From NCBI GenBank assembly GCA_030770545.1, contig CM061099.1, forward strand, positions 72,001 through 136,000: DNA of 64,000 bases, written 5' to 3'. Below the pieces are notes generated by a model. It did no database searches. It saw only the letters and a program-made list of their open reading frames with translations, and was not told the DNA's origin. The translations under genes and the position numbers were made by a program. Below, in pieces: positions 50,470-61,322 of the stretch (the stretch's first letter is position 1; every line of letters starts with the position of its first letter). The DNA is from Macropodus opercularis (lineage: Eukaryota > Chordata > Actinopteri > Anabantiformes > Osphronemidae).

Positions 50470-53152
50470 TTCCAACTGCAGAACGGAGAGGCTCAAGCAA
50501 GCAGAAAGTCTGAAAAAAGAAGTGTGCTGAGGGGAAACCCCACGACAGCCTCCAGCTCAAACGCTCAGGCGAGGGGGAGAAAAGGAAAAGAGTTGAGCAA
50601 TGGCAAACAGAGCAGGCGACAGCATGGAGATCACAGCAGTGAGGATGAACAGGAGCTGTATGCAGAAAACTCATATGTTGCTGTACAATTCACCCCCATA
50701 GCGCGGAAAAAGCCTCCAACCACAAAAGACCCAGTCAAAATGACCAATAACACAGTGTTACGACGGACCTATGGAGAGCTGGGAGAGGCTGCAGCAGTCA
50801 TCACAGACGCCAACCTGGTTTGTGAGAGAGATGCTGAGAGACAGATGGGCAGCTATGGCAGGCAGTGATTGTCAGACACCTGTAACTGCAGCCAGTCAAC
50901 ATCGTGCACCCATCTCTCAGCATGCAGCGGTCCTCGTTCCGGTGAAAAGCACGTGGACCGGAGGCGTCATCCATGTAGCACATCCAGGGTTTCGAGGAGA
51001 CAGTGCAACATTCCCAAGCAAATGTGGCTGCAGCCGTGGGTGTGGCGCTAAACATGGCCCACGAGAGTGATGTGGAATCAGCCCTCATTTCAGTGACATC
51101 CTTTGATGCTCCTTTGATTGCCTGGTGGAACGAGGGGTCATAGCAGCTGTAAAGAAGCACGACCAGAGCGAAGGCATACGGACCAAACTGAAGACAGTGA
51201 TAATAGAATAGAACCTGCAGATGTTCCCGGGTGGTCCTGATGACGCAGACCAAGGAGAGGAGGTGGTACTGCCTACGCCCTTTCAGGCGTTAAATGCACC
51301 GAACGAGCCACCAGATGTGTTTTCACCTGCGGAGCGGCCTGGCACACCCCACCCTGGGTTTGCAGGCAGAGCTGAAGCTGATTCAGACACGAGAGGCGGC
51401 GTGGAGAGAAACCTGCAAAGGGGCTCGAGGGCACAGACTGTGCATAGAAGCACGTCGACGACTACACCGACGGGCCAGACACCAAACTCACCCAGAAAAA
51501 GCCCTCACCAACCGAGACCTGGTCAAGCTCCGCCACCTGACCTAGGTAGACAGTGGAGTGTTGTCGCGCAGGCTAACGGGCAGCACTCGGTGCCAGAACG
51601 AGAGCCTGAGTCTGGGGCAGATGGAGAAGCGTCAGCACCAGAGGAGGATGAGGATGAGGATGAGGATGACAACAGCTGGATCTGGGAAGAAACACCAGCA
51701 AAGCCACTGAGAACCGGCACATACAGGAAAGCAGGGAAAAGAAAACCGAAATACCACGACCCTCTGCAAGTGCCTGAGAGGTCGGCTCCAGACCCGAGAT
51801 GGGGACCTTTAAGGTCAAAAGACGGGAGAGCAGTTTATGTGCCAGCAGTGGACCAGACAGGGAGACGGAGCGTATGCATACGGTGACTACTGCAACATAG
51901 CGAACATGCCTCCCTAAGTGAAGCTGGCTCAAGCTGATAACCTGACTGATGGCTTCAGACAAGCTTACGTGGAAAGAGCACATGACTTCCTGCTGAAGAC
52001 AGTAAAACCCAGAATAGCCACGATTGTAAGGGATGCTGCACAAGAGGAATCAGAGTCGAGTGACGACGATTACGTTCCCGCCCGGCGAGCAGAGAGAGGA
52101 AGAGTCTCCCTGGAGCACAGCTACGCAGCAAGCCATGCACGTGGACATGAGAGTGAGAGACAACTACAAACAGAGCCCTGCATTCAAACAAAAAGAGGAG
52201 GTGAGAGCTGCACCGACCATGACTCACCTCAGAGCGGCGGGGACGACCGAGACAGGCGAACCAGAATCTACAAAGAGTTAGAGGGTCGTTGATGCTAACC
52301 GTTCGGCCAAACTATCCAGGTGAAGCAGCCAACAGCTACCTGTGTGATACCTGGAGAACGGTGAACAACCAGCGCCCTTCGGAACAGACTGAAAATCTCT
52401 GGATAGGAAAGGTGATGCAGATCCAAGTATCTGAAGACACAACAGCTGATGAATTCTCTGAAACAGTGACAACGGGAGCAGGAGATGACGAAGATGCTAA
52501 AGCACAGAGGCTAAGGGCACGACTGAGGGAAGGCGAAGACCTGGCCACGCCGTGGGCGAGTGAGAGACACGCCGTTCTCCAGAGAAGAGCCATCTCCTTC
52601 CTAGCCAAAGTTACTGAAGGGCTACCTGGAGGAGTAGCTTTGAAAAGAATGCACTAAAGCACCCGCACTGAGCGTGACATCAGAAAGGCAGTGGTGGAGA
52701 TTCTTGATCTCAACACGGTGAGATTAAGAGAAGCCGCTGTTAAAGGAGTGGAGCAGCTGAAACCAGCACCAATCAAGAGAGGAAAACTAGGAGCCGAAAG
52801 GTCGATGGCTTCTCGAGCACAGGATCTACCACGCTGGATAAAAATAGCCAGTGTCCAAGGTGTGGTTATCACGAGGAGAGGGCACCAGAGGCTCTGGGTC
52901 GGCAGAGCCGTGAAGAAACTGTACTTCGCTAAAAAAGCCTACATTAGCGAATGGGAAGCTGAATCAATATTGTGGAGACAAGCCCCAGATGGAGCGTGCG
53001 GAAGCTGCGGCGGGTCCATAGACCTCCCCATCGTCTGGAAAGGCCCAAGCATGGAAAGGCCAAATCGCGTGGCGGACGGGGGAGAAAGATGCTTGCTATG
53101 GATTGGATGGAGTGAGTCCAAATCCTGTCAAGGTAATGGATGCAGTCTTCGG
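50470..53152 (+). repeat. Array unit 17
   Basis: Carries the Val variant of the 221-codon frame; otherwise consensus. Confidence 0.95.
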
Positions 53153-54669
53153 TTCCAACTGCAGAACGGAGAGGCTCAAGCAAGCAGAAAGTCTGAAAAA
53201 AGAAGTGTGCTGAGGGGAAACCCCACGACAGCCTCCAGCTCAAACGCTCAGGCGAGGGGGAGAAAAGGAAAAGAGTTGAGCAATGGCAAACAGAGCAGGC
53301 GACAGCATGGAGATCACAGCAGTGAGGATGAACAGGAGCTGTATGCAGAAAACTCATATGTTGCTGTACAATTCACCCCCATAGCGCGGAAAAAGCCTCC
53401 AACCACAAAAGACCCAGTCAAAATGACCAATAACACAGTGTTACGACGGACCTATGGAGAGCTGGGAGAGGCTGCAGCAGTCATCACAGACGCCAACCTG
53501 GTTTGTGAGAGAGATGCTGAGAGACAGATGGGCAGCTATGGCAGGCAGTGATTGTCAGACACCTGTAACTGCAGCCAGTCAACATCGTGCACCCATCTCT
53601 CAGCATGCAGCGGTCCTCGTTCCGGTGAAAAGCACGTGGACCGGAGGCGTCATCCATGTAGCACATCCAGGGTTTCGCGGAGACAGTGCAACATTCCCAA
53701 GCAAATGTGGCTGCAGCCGTGGGTGTGGCGCTAAACATGGCCCACGAGAGTGATGTGGAATCAGCCCTCATTTCAGTGACATCCTTTGATGCTCCTTTGA
53801 TTGCCTGGTGGAACGAGGGGTCATAGCAGCTGTAAAGAAGCACGACCAGAGCGAAGGCATACGGACCAAACTGAAGACAGTGATAATAGAATAGAACCTG
53901 CAGATGTTCCCGGGTGGTCCTGATGACGCAGACCAAGGAGAGGAGGTGGTACTGCCTACGCCCTTTCAGGCGTTAAATGCACCGAACGAGCCACCAGATG
54001 TGTTTTCACCTGCGGAGCGGCCTGGCACACCCCACCCTGGGTTTGCAGGCAGAGCTGAAGCTGATTCAGACACGAGAGGCGGCGTGGAGAGAAACCTGCA
54101 AAGGGGCTCGAGGGCACAGACTGTGCATAGAAGCACGTCGACGACTACACCGACGGGCCAGACACCAAACTCACCCAGAAAAAGCCCTCACCAACCGAGA
54201 CCTGGTCAAGCTCCGCCACCTGACCTAGGTAGACAGTGGAGTGTTGTCGCGCAGGCTAACGGGCAGCACTCGGTGCCAGAACGAGAGCCTGAGTCTGGGG
54301 CAGATGGAGAAGCGTCAGCACCAGAGGAGGATGAGGATGAGGATGAGGATGACAACAGCTGGATCTGGGAAGAAACACCAGCAAAGCCACTGAGAACCGG
54401 CACATACAGGAAAGCAGGGAAAAGAAAACCGAAATACCACGACCCTCTGCAAGTGCCTGAGAGGTCGGCTCCAGACCCGAGATGGGGACCTTTAAGGTCA
54501 AAAGACGGGAGAGCAGTTTATGTGCCAGCAGTGGACCAGACAGGGAGACGGAGCGTATGCATACGGTGACTACTGCAACATAGCGAACATGCCTCCCTAA
54601 GTGAAGCTGGCTCAAGCTGATAACCTGACTGATGGCTTCAGACAAGCTTACGTGGAAATAGCACATGAC
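53153..54669 (+). repeat. Array unit 18 (truncated, 1,517 bp)
   Basis: Carries C at 53678 and the Val variant, the same pair as unit 12. It matches the other units until about 54658, has one mismatch (GGAAATAGC for GGAAAGAGC), and leaves the repeat after GCACATGAC at 54669. The stretch after this belongs to a different duplicated segment. Confidence 0.95.
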
Positions 54670-54694
54670 AATAAAATATAAAAATATTACAAAT

Positions 54695-54811
54695 ATCTGA
54701 AAATTACTCACGTGTGCAACTTGTCCATTTGGTTTAGGAACCTCAGGTCATGGCAGAAGGATCTGGAAGGTAGACCAGACGCCTCGTACAGACAAAAGCA
54801 AAGAGCATGGC
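54695..54811 (-). pseudogene. Orphan exon-6 fragment of the recombinase-like gene
   Basis: The sequence matches 58596-58711, the exon 6 donor side of the gene at 56240-60232, with about a dozen differences. It includes the GTGAGTAATTT donor and about 100 bases of exon. The flanking exons are missing: macrosatellite lies 25 bp to the left and LINE block B begins 20 bp to the right. It is a leftover of a third, deleted copy of the gene. Confidence 0.8.
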
Positions 54812-54830
54812 ACAGAGCATTGTGAAACCA

Positions 54831-56040
54831 TTATATCTCCTCATTGCCTGTACCTGATGTGACTCTGCTCTATCTTTTTTATCTATTCTATCTTTTTTTA
54901 TCTATTTTATCTATTTATTCTATCTAAATTATTCATACTCCTGACTGAATTCAAATATTTTTTTCTACAGTGATGCCTCTTGGACATCGTCTTATCTTTT
55001 GGGAAACGCATGTGTCATCTACCTGCTGCATCGGGCGCTGACTCACCTGGAGGCCATCAGAACCGCTGTCAGGGTCATGTTCTTTTACTTCTCCAGCACC
55101 TTCAACACCAGTGGACCAGCACTTCTGAGACAGAACCTGGAAGGAGCCGCAGTGGATGGACAACTGCTGGCGTGGACAACTGATCCCTCACCAACAGGCC
55201 ACAGTACGTGAGGCGACCAACTGTGGTCTGAGGTGCTGGTTTCCAGCTCTGGGCTCCTCAGGGGACGTTCTCTCACCGTCCTCTTCACACACAACACCAG
55301 CAGTCGTGGCCTCCAGAAGCTCTCAGAGGATTCGGCCATTGTTGGCTGTGAGTCTGAGGGGAACGAGCTGGATACGGGTCGTCATCGGGGACTTGGTGGA
55401 CTGGTGTGAGAGCAACAACCTGCTTAAACACCAGGAGGACGAAGGAGATGGAGGAAACCATCACATCACACACCGGTGAGATTCCAGGGCTCAGACATGG
55501 AGACAGTGGACAGTTTAAAGGACCTGGTGTTCACCTCAACCGTGATCTGGACTGGACTCACAACAGTGACGTCCTGCACTAGAAGGACCAACGTGGCTCC
55601 AGCTGCTGAGACTGACTCCTCTGCAGGGAGCAGCCTCTGTGAGGACACTCTGTGACTCTGTGACTCTGTGGCCTCTGCTCTCACTACGCTGTGTCTGTGG
55701 GAGCAGGCAGCAGGACACAAAGAGACTCCACCATCCGGTCAGGAAGGAGTGGTACGGCAGACCTTCATTCCCACTGCTGTGAGACTGTACAACCAATCAA
55801 CCAGCGTACAACTAACGGCCCCACCCTGCACATTATTTTGTATAGTTCGTTGGACATTTATGTGTTTTTTTGTAATTGTAAATATGTAAGATGGATCTTT
55901 CTTTGCACACTTTCATTGTATTGCACCTTCATGGTGTAGTACGGTTTTTGTAGCTGTTGTAACAATTGAATTATTTATCTTACCTTGTGTATATATGAGC
56001 TAATGCATTAATGCATAATTATTATTTTTTTAAATAGTGA
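54831..56040 (+). mobile_element. Degraded LINE, segmental copy B
   Basis: Matches 62617-63780 and 1069-2218. The T/ATC-rich run at about 54868-54920 is expanded by 44 bp relative to copy C (TTTATCTATT-type microsatellite). The RT fragments and lesions are the same as in copies A and C. Downstream it continues without interruption into the 3' UTR of the recombinase-like gene, as copy C also does, so LINE and gene were duplicated together. Confidence 0.8.
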
Positions 56041-56097
56041 ATTAATGTTGAATGTATTAGGTTGAAATAAAAAAACCTAAACAAATAAATGATGCTT

Positions 56098-56103
56098 TTT
56101 ATT
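56098..56103 (-). terminator. Polyadenylation signal of the recombinase-like gene
   Basis: AATAAA on the minus strand, about 140 bp past the stop codon at 56240-56242. It is conserved in the duplicated 3' end near 63838. Confidence 0.5.
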
Positions 56104-56239
56104 GCAATAAAACAAAGAACAACTCAGGAACATTTTTTGTTGCCCTCACTAAACATGACATCTTAATTATAACTGCAGACGTCAAGAGGCCTGAACACTA
56201 CTCAGATGTTTGAGCAAAATATGGTCATGGTTTTGATAA

Positions 56240-59200
56240 TTAAAGAGAATTCTCTGGAACCTCCTCATATGTACAACCCTCTTCTGGGTTCTCCTCAGCT
56301 GAGGTGTCAGTCTTTTGCTTTGGTGGGGTTTCTTGAACCCATTCATGTGTGAATGGGATTTCTAGCTGTGGAACACATTCTGGGTTCTCCTCAGCTGAGG
56401 TATTAGCCTTTTGCTTTGGTGGGGTTTCCTGAACACATTCATATGTGAATGGGATTTCTAGCTGTGGAACACATTCTGGGTTCTCCTCAGCTGAGGTGTC
56501 AGTCTTTTGCTTTGGTGGGGTTTCTGAACACATTCCACTTTCTGCTGTGCTGGGATCATGGCACATCGATTTTGCCACCTGCTCCTTTTCAGTGAGGTGT
56601 TGACTGGCCTTAAAACCCCAAATAAAGATTTTGTTAATATATCAAAACAGTCCTTTTTTAAATGCATCTACATAAGAATTATTATCTTACAGTATCTTCT
56701 TAGTACCACCTAAAATGTGTGCACACCAAATGTGGTGGTTTTACCTCGCTCTAAACGCCAACATCATTTCACTTCCAAGCCAAACATTTTCTCCTACAGC
56801 CCGATTCCAACATAAATTCTTACCTGAGTAGAAACACTGCTCCGGATCTTGTTGAATGTGATGGTACCTGTCATACCAGCGTCAAACCAAGCCAGCTGGA
56901 GGAAGTGAGAGGGGTGCTGAACCTGTTTACCAAAAACTGTGTGAAACACATAATGGGTTCCTTGACTTAGAGCGCAGCACTTGCCCTTGCTCAGGTGTTG
57001 AAGCCATCCGAACTCCTCAGCATTAAGGCTGAGTGCAGCTTGTCCAAATGATTGTGTTGTTTTGTGGTCATCCACCTTGGGAAATAAAAAACAGAAAATT
57101 AGCAATCACGGTGGTTAGATTGACTCACTAATGAGTGTTGCTGACTTCATTAGATTCAACTTTATTGTCATCACATACTAGTACAAGGCAACGAAGTGCA
57201 GTTTAGTGCAATAAGCAGCAAGTGCAGGATATAGAAATGTGCAGAAGAGAATATGGATGATTTTTACTGACGGATATGCTACACACACACACTATACAGG
57301 TTGTTATTAACTATAATTAGAAAAGAACATAATATACAGGTTGCCAACTATAACCAGAAATTTACAAATAGATAAAGATGTATACTGCTTGTTATAGTGG
57401 TCAGGAATATGTAAGTAGATATGATATACAGGTTGGTATTTACAAATATAAATGTGCAATAGATACGTGCATTTACAGGTGAGTATGTACAGTGTGGTGT
57501 AATGATTATGTGCAATATTAAGCTCTTGTAAGCTCAAGAACCAGGGTTGGATCAAACAGCCGCAGACAGACGATAAATCACAACACGCTTCATCCACATG
57601 AACGGTTGGATGAACGTGTCCATCATAGACCCACACGTGTTCATTGCTTGGATGTAACACCTACGAAGGCTGTTTGATCCAACCCTGGTGTCTGTTTTTC
57701 AGCTCTAGCTAGTTTACAATGGGGTCGTTTTGACCCCTCAAAGGCTGCACGAGGGTTAAACAGACTTACCAGAACTTGGAACTTTCCACGACTCCAGCTG
57801 GTACAGCCCAGCACACTTTCCTTGGTCATGTTAGTGAACACAACAGATCTGTGCCCAGTCAGGATGGAAAGGTAGCCCATGATGTAGCCAGTCACTAGAC
57901 AATGCTCATGCTGCTGAATTCCAGGACAGCTCAACCGTTCTACAAAACACAGTAAGAAGTAAATACAGCTCATTAGGAAGCTTAACTACCAGACAATCAG
58001 TAAAATGTGCAAACTTAGGTCGTTACCAAACAGTTTAGGAATATTTTTCCTGGCAGCCACCATCAATGTGTTTTCTGTGACTGCATCTAGCTGGTTTGCT
58101 GTGAAAACAATGTGACAGGTGTGATATTCCAAGTAAGAATTTCTTCAGATGACAAAATACATACAGGACACTAAACCATCACTACACACTATCAGATGTA
58201 CAGACAGTGTCAACATCTACCTGTTTTTTGGCGCATCACTTTCTGTCGGTGGACTGCCACTTTCCTTTGGACCTCAGCCTGGATCCTTTCCATTTCATAC
58301 TGAATATTGCCCAATTCTTTTTGTTTAAGCTTACTAGCTTTCTGAAATGAGTTTTCCACATGTTTGATAAACATGATCACGTTGGACAACATGTTTTTCA
58401 TTGATGTGGGTGCATAGCCCTTTTTAGCCAGGTAAGTCGGCCAACTATGAAACAAGGTACACAGTTACAAGTTACTTATTTTACTTCCAAGTCGCCCTCA
58501 GACAACACATTCCATAATTTAACATCCAAATTTTATCCCATTCCGAATCAATTGTGCCTGGATAACCCTGATATTGATTTGCTTTAGATCAAGTATTTGA
58601 AAATTACTCACATGCGCAACTTGTCCATTTGGTTTAGGAACCTCAGGTCATGGCAGACGGATCTGGAAGGTAGACCGGATGCCATGTACAGACAAAAGCG
58701 AAGAGCATGGCTTGATGACTGCTTTGCATTGTCCTTGTCTTTTCTTCCTGTACGTGGGCCCAAACGAAACCTGGCAAAGTCTTCAATAATGTTTTCTGCA
58801 TTCAAGAAAAACACATTTACAGTACAGTCGCACAAAATCCAAGACATCTCCTAAAGTTCTAATGGAAATGAAAAATGGACTCACCAAATAAACATCTGTC
58901 TTTTTTTCCTTTGGCTAAGTGTTGTCCCTTATGAGCCGACACAGGAGGCTGATGTGTTATGCTTATCGGCGTCTGTGGCTGCACCGTTGTCATCTCATTC
59001 ACCCTTTTCTCCAGCATCTGTAATCTAGATTCAAACTCTTCCCAGCGGGAGTTGCACAAGCATACCTTGGACAATGAGCCAACAGAAGTTTCACTATGGC
59101 CACTCAATTGTCCTGGAAGGTTGGATGACAGCAGCTCACTCTCAAAGGATGCAGGAGTAATGGATGCAGGCAGCGAGGTGGAAGAACATTGGTGGAGAGG

Positions 59201-60232
59201 AGAGGAAAAGGTGTCGCAGGACCCAGAAACAGGACTTGAAGGAAGTGGGCGACTGGTATCCTGATGAGTGTCACTGGAGGACTGGATTAACTCTTCATTC
59301 AGAAGAGGCACTGGGGTAGAACACCTGGGCGTGGAGTGGTCTTCAGTGGGACGATTATAGCACAAGTCATCTGACTTCCATCCCTCCAACTGCGTGTCAA
59401 ATGGCTCCACAAGCTGTTCATCACGAACACTTGGAGCACAGTGGTCTATAAGGAAATGTGCAAGTTTCAGATGAAAACCCAGTGGTTCCAAACTTCAGTA
59501 GAATAAATAACATCATTGGGTGTAAATGGAAACCCTTACAAATTGTAGTTTATTACTCAAGTTAATAGGATGCCATTAGATGACTTTTCTGATATGGACC
59601 AAAAAACATAAGCACCACTTACCAGTACCGTGTTCAGCAATACTGCCCATGTCCAGCGTTGAAACCAGGGGCACATCTGGGTTAGATTCCCTTAACTTCG
59701 CCAGCTCTTTGACTATAGCTGCCCTCTTAGCTTCCTTCATGAATGGTTCTCGGTCCTATCAACGTTATTTGACTTTAGATTAAACTGAGTTTAGAGGGGG
59801 AAACATTTTTTAAACACAAACTGAACTTATGTACTTTTACTGAACCCATGTTGTGTGAGAACTGCAGGTGTCTATCAAGGCGAACTAGGGTCTTCTTTCC
59901 ACAGATTTTACAATCCAGGGTTTTTGTAGTTCTGTGGTGAAAAACGAAAACAACTCATGAAATAATATAATAACATTATGTATCTCTACATAAATATCAG
60001 ACAACAATCTTAATCTCACCGTGGATTCCCATATTGCAGGAGAAGCTCAAACTCTTCTTCGTTTGGAATAGTGTGGGACACGTTCAGGTGATGCTTTAGG
60101 TCGGAAAAGTTTCCAAAGCAAAGTCCGCACAACTTGTCAGCCTGTGGACAAATCATAGAGACAAAACACATTGAGGTTCCAGGTCTCCAGCAAAATATTA
60201 CAGTAAACACACTGTTTTAATGTACTTACCAT
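56240..60232 (-). CDS. Zinc-finger / tyrosine-recombinase-like protein, 726 aa, 11 exons
   Basis: Coding exons on the minus strand: 60230-60232, 60020-60141, 59841-59931, 59623-59755, 58885-59445, 58612-58795, 58221-58444, 58027-58098, 57770-57939, 56824-57075 and 56240-56608. All introns are GT-AG and every phase fits, giving 726 codons plus TAA. Domains: C2H2 finger at residues 6-24 (CGLC...HHLNVSH), second finger at 49-68 (CKIC...HLQFSH), Ser/Pro-rich linker at about 117-290, helical core-binding-like region at 304-465 (WPTYLAKKGYAPTSMKNML at 366-384), and a tyrosine-recombinase-like catalytic fold with Arg494 (TGHR), Lys525 (HKT), Arg598 (KIRSS) and His621 (MCHDPST). Met630 sits where the nucleophilic Tyr is expected (His+9), and Asn595 replaces the first His of HxxR, so strand cleavage is unlikely. 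The tail carries 32-residue repeats. It probably derives from a Crypton-type element and is kept as a DNA-binding protein, by inference. Confidence 0.75.
56265..56540 (-). repeat. 96-bp coding minisatellite in the last exon
   Basis: About 2.6 copies of a 96-bp unit encode a 32-residue repeat (ETPPKQKTDTSAEENPE then a CVPQLEIPFT-containing half). Copies differ by a few bases. A multiple of three keeps the frame, so copy number can vary without breaking the protein. Confidence 0.85.
57145..57525. repeat. Interspersed retroelement-like repeat in intron 9
   Basis: Begins ATTCAACTTTATTGTCATCA and continues with repeated TATACAGG, GTGCAATA and AATGTGCA motifs, a composition familiar from a very common teleost interspersed repeat (LINE/SINE 3' tail). 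It includes an (AC)n run near 57280. It lies wholly inside the intron between exons 9 and 10. Confidence 0.5.
57541..57688. mobile_element. Small foldback/MITE-like element
   Basis: Two perfect 21-bp inverted arms (57541-57561 and 57668-57688, beginning CCAGGGTTGG and ending CCAACCCTGG) enclose about 106 bp. The total of 148 bp and the absence of coding fit a non-autonomous terminal-inverted-repeat element inserted in intron 9. No clear target-site duplication is visible, so the superfamily cannot be assigned. Confidence 0.55.
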
Positions 60233-60262
60233 TTTGTCACGCTGGATTTGCAGAATACCTGT
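60230..60262 (-). promoter_or_regulatory. First coding exon whose last codon is the start ATG
   Basis: A 33-bp exon is bounded by an upstream AG (CTGTGACAG) and a GTAAGTACA donor; its last three bases are ATG, giving M joined to ADKLCGLC. A further upstream exon may end at 60370 (donor GTACGT). Its frame (coding FSDTSTCHDSAFRQPHLDD) would not join in frame through that donor. Use of a second GT four bases on would put it in frame, so an N-terminal extension cannot be excluded. Confidence 0.45.
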
Positions 60263-60436
60263 CACAGTGATTCAAGAGACACAAACAGTTTAATTGTGGA
60301 AAAGGGAGGAAATATGAAAAAATAAGAACTCTTTCAGGAGCATGCTGAAATAATGTATAAGCGACGTACGTAGACAAAGCAAGCACAATTAACGTTGTCT
60401 GGATAATCATCTAGGTGAGGTTGTCTGAAAGCTGAG

Positions 60437-60496
60437 TCATGGCAAGTGGACGTGTCTGAAAATCTTACTCCAAAGGCAGAAATCCACTTGCCATGA
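60437..60496. repeat. 14-bp perfect inverted repeat, 32-bp loop
   Basis: TCATGGCAAGTGGA at 60437-60450 and its exact reverse complement at 60483-60496. The loop-side sequence ACTCCAAAGGCAGA plus the arm start is echoed imperfectly at about 60797-60819, so this may be part of a small degraded mobile element. Confidence 0.6.
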
Positions 60497-60971
60497 CGTG
60501 TTAACATTAGACTTTTTTCCATGGTTTCCAAATAGCCAATACATCATGATCTCAGAATTGGCCGTTTGTGGTCTTATGTCACCACCTACTGGTCAAACTA
60601 AAGTTGGACTTTAAGTTTGAATCTGGAAATTGAGTTGATTTGAAGGTTGGAGGAGGCTACTTTACTGGTTGCTCACAATCTAAACTTGAAGTTGGATAAT
60701 AAGGCATTATATAACCTATAGAAATATTGTTTTATGGTATATACACATATACTATTACAACTTGGAATTACACTATTATTATAATATAATATTTCGACTC
60801 CAAAGGGAGAAGTCCACTTTCTGACACTGTTTATGTTGTTTATCATGTTATAAGTAGGACAAGCATGACTATAAATCAAAATTGCTGTGCTTGCTTCATG
60901 TCCAAATCTTTTTTGTTCATGTTTAGAGTGTCTGTACATTTTATTTACATGTACAGACAAACATTTGGTGA

Positions 60972-61322
60972 GTAGTAGCAAGTTCACAAATACATCTAAG
61001 TCATAACATGTTCATGTCCTAAACTTTGACAATTAAAAAAATATATATTCTAAGATCAAAGCTGTTATAACAACACTGGTAATTGCTACATAGGGATGTT
61101 ACACACTGCTATAAGTCAAAAAGTTATGGATTAGAGCATCATTTCTATCAGAACATTTGATCAACTAGAGACCTATTACTCACCATGTGCTTCCTACTTC
61201 TGCTGCACTTCTCTCACTTCCCACTTCCTTTGTACAGAGGAAGTCCAGGTTTTCATTTACATGCAACACTCAATGTATAGACTAAAATCTGGAAAATAAA
61301 TGCATTACGGATCATATTTGAA
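60972..61322 (-). promoter_or_regulatory. Duplicated promoter/first-exon segment, copy 2
   Basis: Paralogue of 4738-5040. The exon again ends in CACATG followed by a GTGAGTAATA donor (ATG at 61184-61186). It lies about 950 bp upstream of the start of the recombinase-like gene on the same strand. Splicing it directly to that gene's second exon would also give M joined to ADKLCG, so it could be an alternative first exon. Alternatively it is an inert remnant of a small membrane-protein gene copy. Confidence 0.5.

Larger units (their letters stand above)
7554..54669 (+). repeat. 2,683-bp macrosatellite array, 17.6 copies
   Basis: A 47.1 kb head-to-tail tandem array with no spacers. The first period is 2,671 bp, because two GATGAG hexamers are missing in unit 1; all later periods are exactly 2,683 bp. 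Comparing copies, I find only about ten single-base differences that change any reading frame, so the units are well over 99.9% identical. The plus strand is purine-rich and the unit looks clearly richer in G+C than its A/T-rich flanks. The array starts in the middle of one internal frame and ends in the middle of another. Both ends lie in this window, so the count is complete for this haplotype as assembled. Confidence 0.97.

Noticed and set aside
7554..54669. CRISPR-like or bacterial operon-like repeat
   Set aside because: The repeats are contiguous 2.7-kb units without spacers in a eukaryotic context with introns, LINEs and a SINE; no Cas-like genes.
7554..54669. Ribosomal RNA or 5S/snRNA/histone tandem cluster
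   Set aside because: The unit shows no rRNA, 5S promoter box, snRNA or histone sequence; its content is degraded coding-like sequence.
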